Source: Stenotrophomonas hibiscicola ATCC 19867 (lineage in GTDB: Bacteria > Pseudomonadota > Gammaproteobacteria > Xanthomonadales > Xanthomonadaceae). From it: a stretch of 64,000 nt of DNA. The stretch covers positions 752,910 through 816,909 of the forward strand of contig NZ_KB907499.1 in NCBI RefSeq assembly GCF_000382065.1, read 5' to 3'. A model generated the notes under the pieces. That model saw nothing but the letters and a program-made list of their open reading frames with translations. It did no database searches and was not told where the DNA came from. The number at the start of each line of letters is the position of its first letter. Within the stretch, counting starts at the first letter, position 1. This document shows positions 47,357 to 55,929 of the stretch, in pieces. The translations under genes and the position numbers were made by a program.

Positions 47357-49204
47357 ATGGATACCGCGCTGACGCTGACCAACGACATGAAGCTCGTGCT
47401 CGGGCTGGTCGGCTTCACGATGGCGATGTTCCTGTTCGAGCGCATCCGCGCCGACGTGGTCGCGCTGGTGGTGCTGGTGGTACTCGGTGTCACCGGCCTG
47501 ATCGCGCCGGAGGAGATCTTCGGCGGTTTCTCCGGTAACGCGGTGATGAGCATCATCGCCACCACCATCCTCGGTGCCGGCCTGGACCGCACAGGGGCGC
47601 TGAACCGGCTGGCCGCATGGCTGCTGCGGCGCGGCCACGGCGTCGAACAGCGGCTGCTGATGATGACCACCGCCATCGCCGGCCTGAACTCGTCCTTCAT
47701 GCAGAACCCGTCGGTGATGGCCTTGTATCTGCCGGTCGCCTCGCGACTGGCAGCGCGCACCGGGCTGACGATGCAGCGCCTGCTGCTGCCGATCTCGGCG
47801 GCGATCGTGATGGGCGGTGCGCTGACCATGGTCGGCAATTCGCCACTGATCCTGCTGAACGATCTGCTGGCCTCGGCCAACAACAACCTGCCTTCCGGCC
47901 TGGCCACCATCGAGCCGCTGCGCATGTTCGCGCCGCTGCCGATTGGCGTGGCACTGCTGATCGCCTCGCTGCTGTACTTCCGCTACTACGGCGACCGCAA
48001 GCTGATCGAGGAAGAAACCCTGGTCAACGACGGGGTCACCCCAGCACGCACCGAGAGCTATTTCGCCAAGACCTATGGCATCGAAGGCGATGTGTTCGAG
48101 CTGGTGGTCAGCGCGGAAAGTCCGCTGGTGGGCATGACCCTGGGCGAGGCCGAGAACCTGCACGACGCCCCGCTGCTGCTGGCCCTGAAAACCGGTAATG
48201 ACACCCGCCTGGCGCCGCCGGCGGAGATGCGCATCTGGGTAGGCAGCGTGCTCGGTGCGATGGGCCCGCGCCAGCAGATCAACGATTTCGCGCAGAACCA
48301 GTTCCTGCGCATGTCTTCGCGCCTGAAGCACCTGGGTGACCTGTTCAACCCGAGCCGCGCCGGTATTTCCGAAGCGGTGGTACCGCCGACCTCGAACGTG
48401 ATCGGCAAGAGCGCGGCCGACCTGCGCCTGCGCAAGGAGCGTGGCATCAGCCTGCTGGCGATCAACCGCGACAAGCAGGTGATCCGCGAGGACGTGCGCG
48501 ACGTGCAGTTGCGTGCAGGCGACATGCTGGTCTTCCACAGCATCTGGACCGACCTGGCACAGGCGGCCAAGAGCCGCGACTTCGTGGTGGTGACCGACTA
48601 TCCGACCGGCGAGCAGCGCCCGCACAAGTTCAAGATTGCGATGGCGATCTTCGCGCTGACCATCCTGATCGCGCTGACCAGCAAGCTGCCGGTCGCGCTG
48701 ACGCTGATGACCGGCGTGGCCGGCATGCTGCTGACCGGCGTGCTGCGCATGGACGAGGCGTATGCCTCGATCAACTGGAAAACGGTGTTCATGATGGCCG
48801 GGCTGATCCCGCTCGGATGGGCGATGGACTCCAGTGGTGCGGCGGCATGGGTGGCCGGCCACACCATCGACAAGCTGCCCACCGGCATCCCGGTGTGGGT
48901 GCTGGAGGTGGCGCTGGCACTGCTGACCACGGCGTTCTCGCTGGTGATCAGCCATGTGGGCGCGACCATCGTGATGGTACCGATCGCGGTGAACCTGGCA
49001 CTGGCGGCGGGCGGCAACCCGACCGCGTTCGCGTTGATCGTGGCGCTGTCGGCGTCCAACAACCTGATGACGGCCTCCAACCCGGTGATTTCGATGATCA
49101 CCGGCCCGGCCAATTACACCCCGCGCGAGATGTGGCGGGTCGGCGGACCGTTGTCGCTGATCTACACCTGCGTGGTGGTGTTGATGATCAACCTGATGTT
49201 CTGA
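47357..49204 (+). CDS. SLC13/DASS-type permease with two RCK_C domains
   Basis: Protein of 615 residues, twelve or so membrane segments in two groups (about 10-210 and 430-615), separated by a cytoplasmic part containing two RCK_C-type domains (about 245-290 and 335-420; e.g. VVPPTSNVIGKSAADLRLR and GDMLVFHSIWTDLA). The family signature SNNLMTASNPV lies near residue 575, and SSFMQNPSVMALYLP near 115 is its repeat counterpart. It resembles CitMHS/SLC13 anion transporters; sulfate or dicarboxylates are plausible substrates. A palindromic composite element begins 15 bases after its stop. Confidence 0.85.
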   Translation: MDTALTLTNDMKLVLGLVGFTMAMFLFERIRADVVALVVLVVLGVTGLIAPEEIFGGFSGNAVMSIIATTILGAGLDRTGALNRLAAWLLRRGHGVEQRLLMMTTAIAGLNSSFMQNPSVMALYLPVASRLAARTGLTMQRLLLPISAAIVMGGALTMVGNSPLILLNDLLASANNNLPSGLATIEPLRMFAPLPIGVALLIASLLYFRYYGDRKLIEEETLVNDGVTPARTESYFAKTYGIEGDVFELVVSAESPLVGMTLGEAENLHDAPLLLALKTGNDTRLAPPAEMRIWVGSVLGAMGPRQQINDFAQNQFLRMSSRLKHLGDLFNPSRAGISEAVVPPTSNVIGKSAADLRLRKERGISLLAINRDKQVIREDVRDVQLRAGDMLVFHSIWTDLAQAAKSRDFVVVTDYPTGEQRPHKFKIAMAIFALTILIALTSKLPVALTLMTGVAGMLLTGVLRMDEAYASINWKTVFMMAGLIPLGWAMDSSGAAAWVAGHTIDKLPTGIPVWVLEVALALLTTAFSLVISHVGATIVMVPIAVNLALAAGGNPTAFALIVALSASNNLMTASNPVISMITGPANYTPREMWRVGGPLSLIYTCVVVLMINLMF

Positions 49205-49396
49205 GGGTTGGGTTTGTTGGCAGGGCTGCGCCCTGCACCCGCAGAAGCCGAAGCAACAGCAACAGCAACAGCAACAGCGTGCATTCCGTGGGATGGCGGG
49301 GTGGGTCCGGTTGCGGGGGACGCTGCAAGTACGTCCCTGTAAGCTCGGTCGCCGCATCCATGCGGCTCACGCCCCCGCAACCGGACCCACCCCGCC
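49205..49396 (+). repeat. Composite palindromic element, copy C (complete)
   Basis: Order: short palindrome GCAGGGCTGCGCCCTGC (49220-49236), microsatellite of four exact AACAGC units (49255-49278), then the long palindrome with 25-bp perfect arms at 49295-49319 and 49372-49396 around a 52-nt loop (49320-49371) with an internal CGCATCCATGCG palindrome. The microsatellite is bracketed by TGCAC and GTGCA, which can pair. The element starts at the SLC13-type gene's 3' end and has the same polarity as the copy behind poxB. Confidence 0.88.
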
Positions 49397-49438
49397 TTCG
49401 ACAGTTTTCCGCGAGCTGTCGGAACGGCGTTCTGCTCT

Positions 49439-49538
49439 GGTGGGTGTCGACCTTGGTCGACACGATGGATCCACGCCATGCGTGGATGAATCTCTGGATC
49501 CCCATTGATCCTGTGAGTGCGAACCTTGGTTCGCGCAC
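49439..49538. repeat. Three short palindromes before the Rieske gene
   Basis: 49439-49463 is GGTGGGTGTCGACC/GGTCGACAC (GCACCCACC family, variant), 49468-49488 is a headless SMAG-type ATCCACGC/GCGTGGAT unit, and 49517-49538 is a degenerate GTGCGAACC/GGTTCGCGCAC unit. With copy C they fill the 342-bp gap between the permease and the Rieske gene; no coding region is present. Confidence 0.8.
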
Positions 49539-49546
49539 CGGTTACA

Positions 49547-49882
49547 TCAGGCCAGGTAAACCTGCCCGTCGCGCACGTCCACCGGTACGGCGCGCAGGCG
49601 GTCGCCCTTGCACGGGCCGGCAATGCAGTCGCCGCTGTCCAGCGTGAACGAGGCGCCATGCGCGGCGCACACCAGGTGGCCTTCGCGGCTCTTCAGGAAC
49701 TGGCCCGGGGCCCAGTCCAGGCGTCGGCCGGCGTGCGGGCAGATGTTCAGGAATGCGCGCACCTGCGCGCCGTCGCGGTACAGCACCAGCGATTCGGCAT
49801 CGCCATCGATCACCGCTTCGACCTCGGCAAACGCGCCATCGGCAATGGCATCAAGGGCGATCAGGGCGGCAGCGATAGTCAT
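49547..49882 (-). CDS. Rieske (2Fe-2S) domain protein
   Basis: Protein of 111 residues consisting of one Rieske domain. The cluster motifs are C-P-H in NICPHAGRRLDW (about residue 49) and C-x-x-H in LVCAAHGASF (about 73). It resembles the small ferredoxin subunits of ring-hydroxylating or nitrite-reductase-like systems, but no oxygenase gene is adjacent. A cytoplasmic electron-transfer role is inferred. Start at MTIAAAL (49882). Confidence 0.87.
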   Translation of the reverse strand: MTIAAALIALDAIADGAFAEVEAVIDGDAESLVLYRDGAQVRAFLNICPHAGRRLDWAPGQFLKSREGHLVCAAHGASFTLDSGDCIAGPCKGDRLRAVPVDVRDGQVYLA

Positions 49883-50060
49883 GGCGAAAGCTCGGACGGT
49901 AAACCGGAATTGTCGCATGCCTGCTCAGGTGACTGGCTGCGACATGAACACAAGTCATTGATCCGTAATAAGCACAGGCTATATTTAACGAGTTTTTCAC
50001 TCAATGACAGTGGCGCCTCCCGATACTCTGGTTTCGCTGATCCCAGCCTATCGAGCCGCC

Positions 50061-50342
50061 ATGTTCAATCGCGCATCCGCCTTCAACCAGTTCCGCACCC
50101 TGTTCGCGCCGCGCAAGCCGCGCCATCCGTTGGTGCGCGTTGCCGTGGGCCTGCTCGGCTTGGCGATCCTGGCCGCGATGGTGTTCATCGGTGTGTTCGT
50201 CGGTGCCGCGATGATCCTGGTTGGCCTGGCATGGAAGCTGCTGGCCTCGCGCAAGCCGGGCGCCGCGCGTCCGGTGGACCCGACCGTGGTCGAGGGCGAG
50301 TACCGCGTGGTGCGCAAGCCGGTGTTGCCGGCCTCGCGCTGA
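50061..50342 (+). CDS. Small membrane protein of unknown function
   Basis: Protein of 93 residues with one long or two short hydrophobic segments (about residues 22-52: VRVAVGLLGLAILAAMVFIGVFVGAAMILVGLAW). A basic N-terminal tail and a C-terminal VVEGEYRVVRKPV segment follow. I do not recognise the family. Start at 50061; an upstream in-frame ATG (50004) would add sequence with no character. It precedes the FAH-family gene by 75 bp and may share its transcript. Confidence 0.7.
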   Translation: MFNRASAFNQFRTLFAPRKPRHPLVRVAVGLLGLAILAAMVFIGVFVGAAMILVGLAWKLLASRKPGAARPVDPTVVEGEYRVVRKPVLPASR

Positions 50343-50417
50343 TCCAGGCCTTCCGCGCCCGCTGACGGCGGGCGCCATGCGTTCTAGACTGCGGGCACGC
50401 CCTTCCTGGATGCCCGC

Positions 50418-51134
50418 ATGTCCGATGTCTCCGATGTGATCCCTGCCGTAGCCCTGCCGCGTGTACCGGTAGCCGGTGGCGGCAGCTTCCCCGTGCACCG
50501 TATCTACTGCGTCGGCCGCAACTTCGCCGACCACGCCCGCGAAATGGGCGCGGCGGTGCCGGCGGCCGATGACCGCGGCCGCCCGATGTTCTTCAGCAAG
50601 CCGGCCGACGCCATCGTGGTCGGCCACGACGATGCCATCCCCTATCCGCCAGCAACCGCCAACCTGCACCACGAAGTGGAACTGGTGGTGGCGATCGGTC
50701 GCGATGCGCCCGCCGGCGAGCTGGCCGTCGCCGACGCCGATGCGCTGGTCTACGGCTACGCCGTCGGCCTGGACCTGACCCGCCGCGATCTGCAGGCCGC
50801 AGCCAAGGACAAGGGCCATCCTTGGGATGCCGCGAAGGGGTTCGATGCCTCCGCGCCGATCAGCGAAATCGTGCACGCCGAAGAAGTCGGCGACCTGGCT
50901 GCGCTGAACCTGTCGCTGGAGGTCAACGGCGAGGTGCGCCAGCAGGCACTGCTCGACCAGATGATCTGGAACGTGCCGGAGATCCTGCATGAGCTGTCCA
51001 AGCTGTGGCAGCTGCGTGCCGGTGACCTGGTGTTCATGGGCACCCCGTCCGGGGTGGCTGCGCTGAAGCCCGGCGACCGCTTCAGTGCCCGCCTGGAAAA
51101 CGTGGCCGAGCGCCACGGCGTGATCGCCGGCTGA
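50418..51134 (+). CDS. Fumarylacetoacetate hydrolase (FAH) family enzyme
   Basis: Protein of 238 residues with the FAH fold: YCVGRNFADHAREMG, FFSKPADAIVVGHDDAIPYP, HHEVELVVAIG (Glu metal ligands), YGYAVGLDLTRRDLQ, and FMGTPSGVAALKPGD near the C terminus. Members include acylpyruvases, oxaloacetate tautomerases or decarboxylases, and hydrolases of aromatic degradation; which one this is cannot be decided. No degradation operon surrounds it, so a housekeeping acylpyruvate hydrolase or oxaloacetate enzyme is more likely. Confidence 0.9.
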   Translation: MSDVSDVIPAVALPRVPVAGGGSFPVHRIYCVGRNFADHAREMGAAVPAADDRGRPMFFSKPADAIVVGHDDAIPYPPATANLHHEVELVVAIGRDAPAGELAVADADALVYGYAVGLDLTRRDLQAAAKDKGHPWDAAKGFDASAPISEIVHAEEVGDLAALNLSLEVNGEVRQQALLDQMIWNVPEILHELSKLWQLRAGDLVFMGTPSGVAALKPGDRFSARLENVAERHGVIAG

Positions 51135-51188
51135 CGTCACCTGCGCTACCCTGCGCGCTGTCCACTTCCCCACCGGAGAAAAACAACA

Positions 51189-51593
51189 ATGGGAATGCTC
51201 ACCGAGTTCAAGGAATTCGCCATGCGCGGCAACGTCATCGACCTCGCCGTCGGCGTGGTGATCGGCGCGGCCTTCGGCAAGATCGTGACGGCGCTGGTCG
51301 AGAAGATCATCATGCCGCCGCTGGGCCTGCTGATCGGCAAGGTGGACTTCTCGCAGCTGGCGTGGACGCTGTCGCCGGCCCGCATCGGCCCGGACGGCAA
51401 GGAGATTCCGGCGGTGGTGATCGGCTACGGTGATTTCATCAACACCCTGATCCAGTTCGTGATCGTGGCCTTCGCGATCTTCATCGTGGTCAAGGCGATC
51501 AACCGCCTGTCTCGCAAGAAGGAAGCTGCACCAGCCGCACCGGCCGAGGAAGTGGTGCTGCTGCGCGAGATCCGCGACAGCCTGAAGAAATAA
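51189..51593 (+). CDS. mscL: Large-conductance mechanosensitive channel MscL
   Basis: Pentameric inner-membrane emergency valve of 134 residues: an N-terminal amphipathic [22 protein letters not shown]1 with [13 protein letters not shown] (gate Gly/Ala residues), a periplasmic loop, TM2 about 82-102, and a C-terminal helical bundle ([14 protein letters not shown]). CGGAG lies about ten bases upstream of the ATG. A terminator follows after a SMAG dimer. Confidence 0.97.
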   Translation: MGMLTEFKEFAMRGNVIDLAVGVVIGAAFGKIVTALVEKIIMPPLGLLIGKVDFSQLAWTLSPARIGPDGKEIPAVVIGYGDFINTLIQFVIVAFAIFIVVKAINRLSRKKEAAPAAPAEEVVLLREIRDSLKK

Positions 51594-51597
51594 GGTA

Positions 51598-51666
51598 GTA
51601 GCGCCGGGCCATGCCCGGCGGGACGCCATCTTGCCGCTGCGCTCGCCGGGCATGGCCCGGCGCTAC
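51598..51666. repeat. Inverted SMAG dimer after mscL
   Basis: GTAGCGCCGGGCCATGCCCG-type unit at 51598-51620 and its inverse at 51644-51666 ending CTAC, 23 nt apart. The pair can fold into one long hairpin or two short ones. Confidence 0.92.
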
Positions 51667-51677
51667 CGCAGAAGCAG

Positions 51678-51710
51678 GCGAAAGCCCCGCCCCGGCGGGG
51701 CTTTCGCTTT
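51678..51710 (+). terminator. Terminator after mscL
   Basis: Stem GCGAAAGCCCCGCC/GGCGGGGCTTTCGC followed by TTT, 84 bases downstream of the mscL stop and after the SMAG dimer. Confidence 0.88.
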
Positions 51711-51818
51711 GCTGCATCTGGCGGGAAACAGCATCCGCGCCAGCCATGACCTCCCGCCCATGCGCCGGGCTGAACGACTGTTAAGCTCCAAGGCTTAGGT
51801 CCCTTCCCGGAGTTGTCC

Positions 51819-53240
51819 ATGCGTCGCCGCGTTCTTGCCATCGCATCCTCCCTCGCCCTGCTGGCCGCCCCGGCCTTCGCGGCGCCGCACACCACTACCC
51901 TGCCCCCGGCGTCGCTGGCCACCGCCGCACAGCTGCGCGACCAGGCCTTGGCCGATGACACCGGCTGGAAGGTGGTCGAATCGCTCACCACCGAGATCGG
52001 CCCGCGCATCGCCGGCAGCGAGGCTGACGCCCGCGCCGTGGCCTGGGCCGAAGCCAAGTTCAAGGCACTGGGCTTCGACAAGGTGTGGAAGGAACCGGTG
52101 ACCTTCCCGAAGTGGGAGCGCCGCAGTGAACACGCTGCCGTGACCGGCAAAAATCCGCAGCCGCTGCAGATCACCGCACTGGGCGGCAGCCCGGGCGGCA
52201 CCGTTGAAGCCGAGGTGGTGCGCTTCGCCGACCTGGCCGCACTGCAGGCGGCGCCGGCCGGTTCGCTCAAGGGCAAGATCGCCTTCGTCGATTACCAGAT
52301 GCTGCCGTTCCGCGATGGCCGCGACTACGGCCGCGGCGGCGCGATCCGCAGCAAGGGTCCGTCCGAGGCGATCCGCAAGGGCGCGGTCGGTTTCCTGATG
52401 CGTTCGGCCGGCACCGACTCGCACCGCGTGCCGCACACCGGCATCACCCGTTTCGATGACGGCCTGACCCCGGTGCCGTCTGCGGCACTGTCGGTGCCCG
52501 ATGCCGACCAGCTGGCCCGCCTGCTGGCCCGTGGCAGCACCACGGTGAAGGTTGCGCTGGACTGCGGCTGGGATGGTACGGCGACCTCGTACAACGTGAT
52601 CGGCGAGATCACCGGCCGCAGCCTGCCGAAGGAAGTGGTGGTGATCGGTGGTCACCTGGATTCGTGGGACCTGGGCACCGGCGCGGTGGATGACGGCGCG
52701 GGCGTGGGCATCACCATGGCCGCAGGCCACCTGATCGGCCAGCTCAAGCAGGCGCCGAAGCGCACCATCCGCGTGATCGCCTTCGCCAACGAGGAACAGG
52801 GCCTGTATGGCGGCAAGGCCTATGCCGAAGCGCACGCGAAGGACGTGGCCCTGCACCAGCTGGCCGCCGAGAGCGACTTCGGCGCGGGCCGCATCTACGC
52901 CTTCAATACCGGTTCGCCGAATCCGGAAGGCTCGCGCGAAGCGACGAAGCAGATTGCCGAAGTAATGAAGCCGCTGGGCATCGAGTACCAGGCCGACAAG
53001 GGTGGCCCGGGCCCGGACGTCGGCCCGCTGGCCGCCAAGGGCGGTGCGTGGGCGTGGCTGGCGCAGGACGGCTCGGACTACTTCCACCTGCACCACACCG
53101 CCGACGACACGCTGGACAAGATCGACCCGAAGGCACTGGCACAGAACGTGGCCGCGTACACCGTGTTCGCGTACCTGGCGGCGGAAGCCGACGGCAGCTT
53201 CGGCAGCGAGGCCAAGGCGACCACGCCGCCGAACGAATGA
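51819..53240 (+). CDS. Secreted M28-family aminopeptidase/carboxypeptidase
   Basis: Zinc exopeptidase of 473 residues. Signal peptide about 20 residues (ends AFA). A PA-type insertion domain (about 125-225) precedes the catalytic core, whose metal ligands are visible: His-Leu-Asp in GGHLDSWD, Asp in GAVDDGAG, Glu-Glu in FANEEQG, Asp in AESDFGAG, and His in HLHHTADDTLDKID. The ATG at 51819 has GGAG six bases upstream; a TTG two codons earlier is weaker. It is periplasmic or secreted and would trim peptides. It resembles carboxypeptidase Q/plasma glutamate carboxypeptidase-like enzymes. Confidence 0.92.
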   Translation: MRRRVLAIASSLALLAAPAFAAPHTTTLPPASLATAAQLRDQALADDTGWKVVESLTTEIGPRIAGSEADARAVAWAEAKFKALGFDKVWKEPVTFPKWERRSEHAAVTGKNPQPLQITALGGSPGGTVEAEVVRFADLAALQAAPAGSLKGKIAFVDYQMLPFRDGRDYGRGGAIRSKGPSEAIRKGAVGFLMRSAGTDSHRVPHTGITRFDDGLTPVPSAALSVPDADQLARLLARGSTTVKVALDCGWDGTATSYNVIGEITGRSLPKEVVVIGGHLDSWDLGTGAVDDGAGVGITMAAGHLIGQLKQAPKRTIRVIAFANEEQGLYGGKAYAEAHAKDVALHQLAAESDFGAGRIYAFNTGSPNPEGSREATKQIAEVMKPLGIEYQADKGGPGPDVGPLAAKGGAWAWLAQDGSDYFHLHHTADDTLDKIDPKALAQNVAAYTVFAYLAAEADGSFGSEAKATTPPNE

Positions 53241-53244
53241 TGCG

Positions 53245-53395
53245 GTAGCGCCGGGCCATGCCCGGCGTTTGCGGCGGGAAGAGCGGTGCGAACCAAGGTT
53301 CGCACCCACCAAGTCAGATCCCGCATCGGTAGCGTCGGGCCAATGCCCGGCAAGCGCAGCGGCACGAGCGGTGCGAACCAGGGTTCGCACCCACC
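53245..53395. repeat. Alternating SMAG and GCACCCACC-tailed repeats
   Basis: SMAG at 53245-53267, GTGCGAACC/GGTTCGCAC with CCCACC tail at 53286-53310, SMAG (degenerate) at 53329-53352, and a second GTGCGAACC unit at 53371-53395. Two families alternate with a period of about 84 bp (53286 to 53371), which looks like a tandem duplication of an approximately 85-bp two-repeat unit. Confidence 0.9.
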
Positions 53396-53404
53396 GGGCG
53401 TCAC

Positions 53405-54238
53405 TCAGCCGCGGCGGCTCGCCCACTGCGCCAGCAGCACGGCCGTGGCGGAAGCGACATTCAGGCTTTCCACCGCGCCGCTGCCCGGAATCGACAGCTG
53501 CTGGTCACACTGACTGGCCAAACCGCGATCCATGCCTTCACCTTCCGCGCCCATCACGTAGACCAGGCGGGCCGGCAACGACGCGCGGAACACGTCATCA
53601 CCGCCCTCGACCAGGGTCGCGGCCAGGCCGAAACCGGCTGCGCGCAGTTGTGCCATTGCCTGAGCGGTCTCCGGCAGCTGCACCAGCGGCACCGCTTCGG
53701 CGCCGCCTTCGGCCACGCGCGCGGCGGCGCCGGACAGGGCCAGCGTGCTGCCGGCCGGCAACAGCAGCGCCTTGGCACCGAAGTGCGCGGCCGAGCGCAG
53801 GATCGCGCCGAGGTTGTGCGGGTTGCCCACGCCATCCAGCCACAGCGCCAGCGCCGGGCCGTCACCGACCTGCTGCAGCCACTGCGCCAGCGGCAGTGCC
53901 GGTGCGCGCAGCATGTCGGCCACCACGCCTTCGTGATGGGTGGTGCCGGCCAGCTTGTTCAGATCGCCATCCTCGACCACGCGGTAGCCCACGCGGTTGG
54001 CCACGCACCACTTCAACAACGGCTGCAGGCGCGGAATGCGTGCTTCCAGCAGGTACAGCTTGCGCAGCGCCTGCGGCCGCGCTTCGAACGCAGCCAGCAC
54101 GGCATTCAAGCCGTACAGACGCAGCTCATCGCTGCCACCGCGCCCACCACCGCCCGTGGCCGGCACCTCCGGGCGCGGCAACGGCGTTGCGCGCGGCGGA
54201 CGGGCGGACGGGCGGCGGTTGTTCCAAGGGTTGTTCAC
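53405..54238 (-). CDS. TrmH/SpoU-family RNA 2'-O-methyltransferase
   Basis: Protein of 277 residues. A Pro/Arg-rich N-terminal tail (1-35) leads to a substrate-binding domain (YGLNAVLAAFEARPQALRKLYL) and the SPOUT knot domain with motif 1 LDGVGNPHNLGAILRSA, motif 2 VYVMGAEGEGM and motif 3 IPGSGAVESLNVASATAVLL. It methylates ribose in rRNA or tRNA; the substrate is unclear (RlmB- or YfiF-like). The start is GTG (54238) adjoining the stop of the upstream symporter gene (TAAGTG), so it is read from the same transcript. Confidence 0.92.
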   Translation of the reverse strand: MNNPWNNRRPSARPPRATPLPRPEVPATGGGGRGGSDELRLYGLNAVLAAFEARPQALRKLYLLEARIPRLQPLLKWCVANRVGYRVVEDGDLNKLAGTTHHEGVVADMLRAPALPLAQWLQQVGDGPALALWLDGVGNPHNLGAILRSAAHFGAKALLLPAGSTLALSGAAARVAEGGAEAVPLVQLPETAQAMAQLRAAGFGLAATLVEGGDDVFRASLPARLVYVMGAEGEGMDRGLASQCDQQLSIPGSGAVESLNVASATAVLLAQWASRRG

Positions 54239-55750
54239 TTACACACTCTCCTGCTTGCGCTGGCGCCAGAAATCGGCGTTCTTGATGCCCAGGGCATCAG
54301 GGTCGAACACCGGATCCAGGCCGAGCTTCTTCTGTCGTTCGTAATCACGCAGGGCCAGCATGGCCGGCTTCTGGATGATGAGGATGGCAATGATGTTCAG
54401 CCAGGCCATCAGGCCCACGCCGATGTCGCCAAGCGCCCAGGCCAGGGTGGCATTGTGGAACGCGCCGAACACCACCATGCCGATGATGCCCAGGCGCAGC
54501 ACCAGCACCGTCAGCGGGCGCTTCCTGTTGTGGTTTACATAGCTGAGGTTGGTCTCGGCCATGTAGTAGTACGCCATGATGGTGGTGAAGGCGAAGAAGA
54601 AGATGGCGATGGACACGAATGCCGAACCCCAGCCCGGCAGCACCGCTTCCACGCCGGCCTGGGCGTAACCGGCGCCTTCGGGAATGCCGGCCAGGCCCTG
54701 GAAGATCGGCGGTGCGCTGGCACCTGCCGGCGAGTACACGTTGTAGGTGCCGCTGGCCAGGATCAGGAACGCGGTGGCGGTGCACACCATCATGGTGTCG
54801 AAGTAGATGGCGAAGGCCTGCACATAGCCCTGCTTGGCCGGGTGCGAGACTTCCGAGGCGGCCGCTGCATGCGGGCCCGAACCCTGGCCGGCTTCGTTGG
54901 CGTAGATGCCGCGCTTGATGCCCCACTCCACGGCCAGGCCCATCATGGCGCCGAATGCGGCATGCGTGCCGAAGGCACTCTTGAAGATGATGCCGAACAT
55001 TTCCGGCACGCGGTCGTAGTTGATGACCATGATGATGATGGCCATCAGGATGAAACCGGCAGCCATGAACGGCACCACCACTTCGGCGAAGTTGGCGATG
55101 CGTTTGACGCCACCGAAGATCACCACGCCCAGCAGCAGCGCGACCACGATGCCGATGCCCAGCTTCAGCGCCTGCACCGATTCCATGCCGAAGGCCTGGC
55201 CGTCGAGCGGCCCGCACAGCGCGGTGCCACGGCAGGCGTTGATGATGCTGTCGGCGATGGCATTGGCCTGCACGCCCGGCATCAGGAAACCTGCGGCGAT
55301 GATCGTGGCGATGGCGAAGGCCAGCGCATACCACTTCAGGCCCATCGCCTTCTCGATGTAGTACGCCGGGCCACCGCGGTAGCGGCCTTCGGCGTCCTTG
55401 GTCTTGTAGATCTGCGCCAGGGTGCATTCCACGTACGAGGTGGACGCGCCGAGGAAGCCCATCACCCACATCCAGAAGATCGCCCCGGGGCCGCCGAAGG
55501 CGATGGCGGTGGCCACGCCGGCGATATTGCCGATGCCCATGCGGCCGGCCATCGACATGGCCAGCGCCTGGAACGAGGACACGCCGGCGTCGGATTTCTC
55601 ACCCCTGACGGTGAGGCGGCACATTTCGAAGAAGCCACGGATCTGCATGAAGCGCGTGCGCAGGCTGAAGAACAGGCCGGCGCCCAGGCACACGAAGATC
55701 AGTGCCTTGCTCCAGATGATGCTGTTGATGAAGTGTACGGTTGCTTCCAC
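54239..55750 (-). CDS. Alanine/glycine:cation symporter (AGCS) family protein
   Basis: Protein of 503 residues with ten to eleven membrane segments. Signature regions: GRMGIGNIAGVATAIAFGGPGA (near 70; the AGCS signature region) and EWGIKRGIYANEAGQGSGPH (near 275). It takes up alanine or glycine with Na+ or H+. Start at MEATVHFINSIIW. TrmH-family methyltransferase gene follows immediately. Na+-dependent amino-acid uptake is inferred from the family. Confidence 0.93.
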   Translation of the reverse strand: MEATVHFINSIIWSKALIFVCLGAGLFFSLRTRFMQIRGFFEMCRLTVRGEKSDAGVSSFQALAMSMAGRMGIGNIAGVATAIAFGGPGAIFWMWVMGFLGASTSYVECTLAQIYKTKDAEGRYRGGPAYYIEKAMGLKWYALAFAIATIIAAGFLMPGVQANAIADSIINACRGTALCGPLDGQAFGMESVQALKLGIGIVVALLLGVVIFGGVKRIANFAEVVVPFMAAGFILMAIIIMVINYDRVPEMFGIIFKSAFGTHAAFGAMMGLAVEWGIKRGIYANEAGQGSGPHAAAASEVSHPAKQGYVQAFAIYFDTMMVCTATAFLILASGTYNVYSPAGASAPPIFQGLAGIPEGAGYAQAGVEAVLPGWGSAFVSIAIFFFAFTTIMAYYYMAETNLSYVNHNRKRPLTVLVLRLGIIGMVVFGAFHNATLAWALGDIGVGLMAWLNIIAILIIQKPAMLALRDYERQKKLGLDPVFDPDALGIKNADFWRQRKQESV

Positions 55751-55849
55751 GCGCGCTCTCTCCAGTCGGCGGGTTGTAAGGACGTCCCGTCGGCTGGAGG
55801 GGACCGGTCGATTCTCCCTGATCGAAGGCCGCTGCGGTAGCGCTGTCTT

Positions 55850-55911
55850 GTAGCGCCGAGCCCATGCCCGGCTTGGGCCCCGGAATCAGCCGAGCATGGG
55901 CTCGGCGCTAC
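55850..55911. repeat. Inverted SMAG dimer before the GNAT gene
   Basis: Units 55850-55873 (GTAGCGCCGAGCCCATGCCC core) and 55888-55911 (inverse, ends CTAC), 14 nt apart. They lie in the 179-bp gap between the AGCS symporter start and the acetyltransferase stop. Confidence 0.92.
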
Positions 55912-55929
55912 AGCGGCCAGCCCGCGCGT

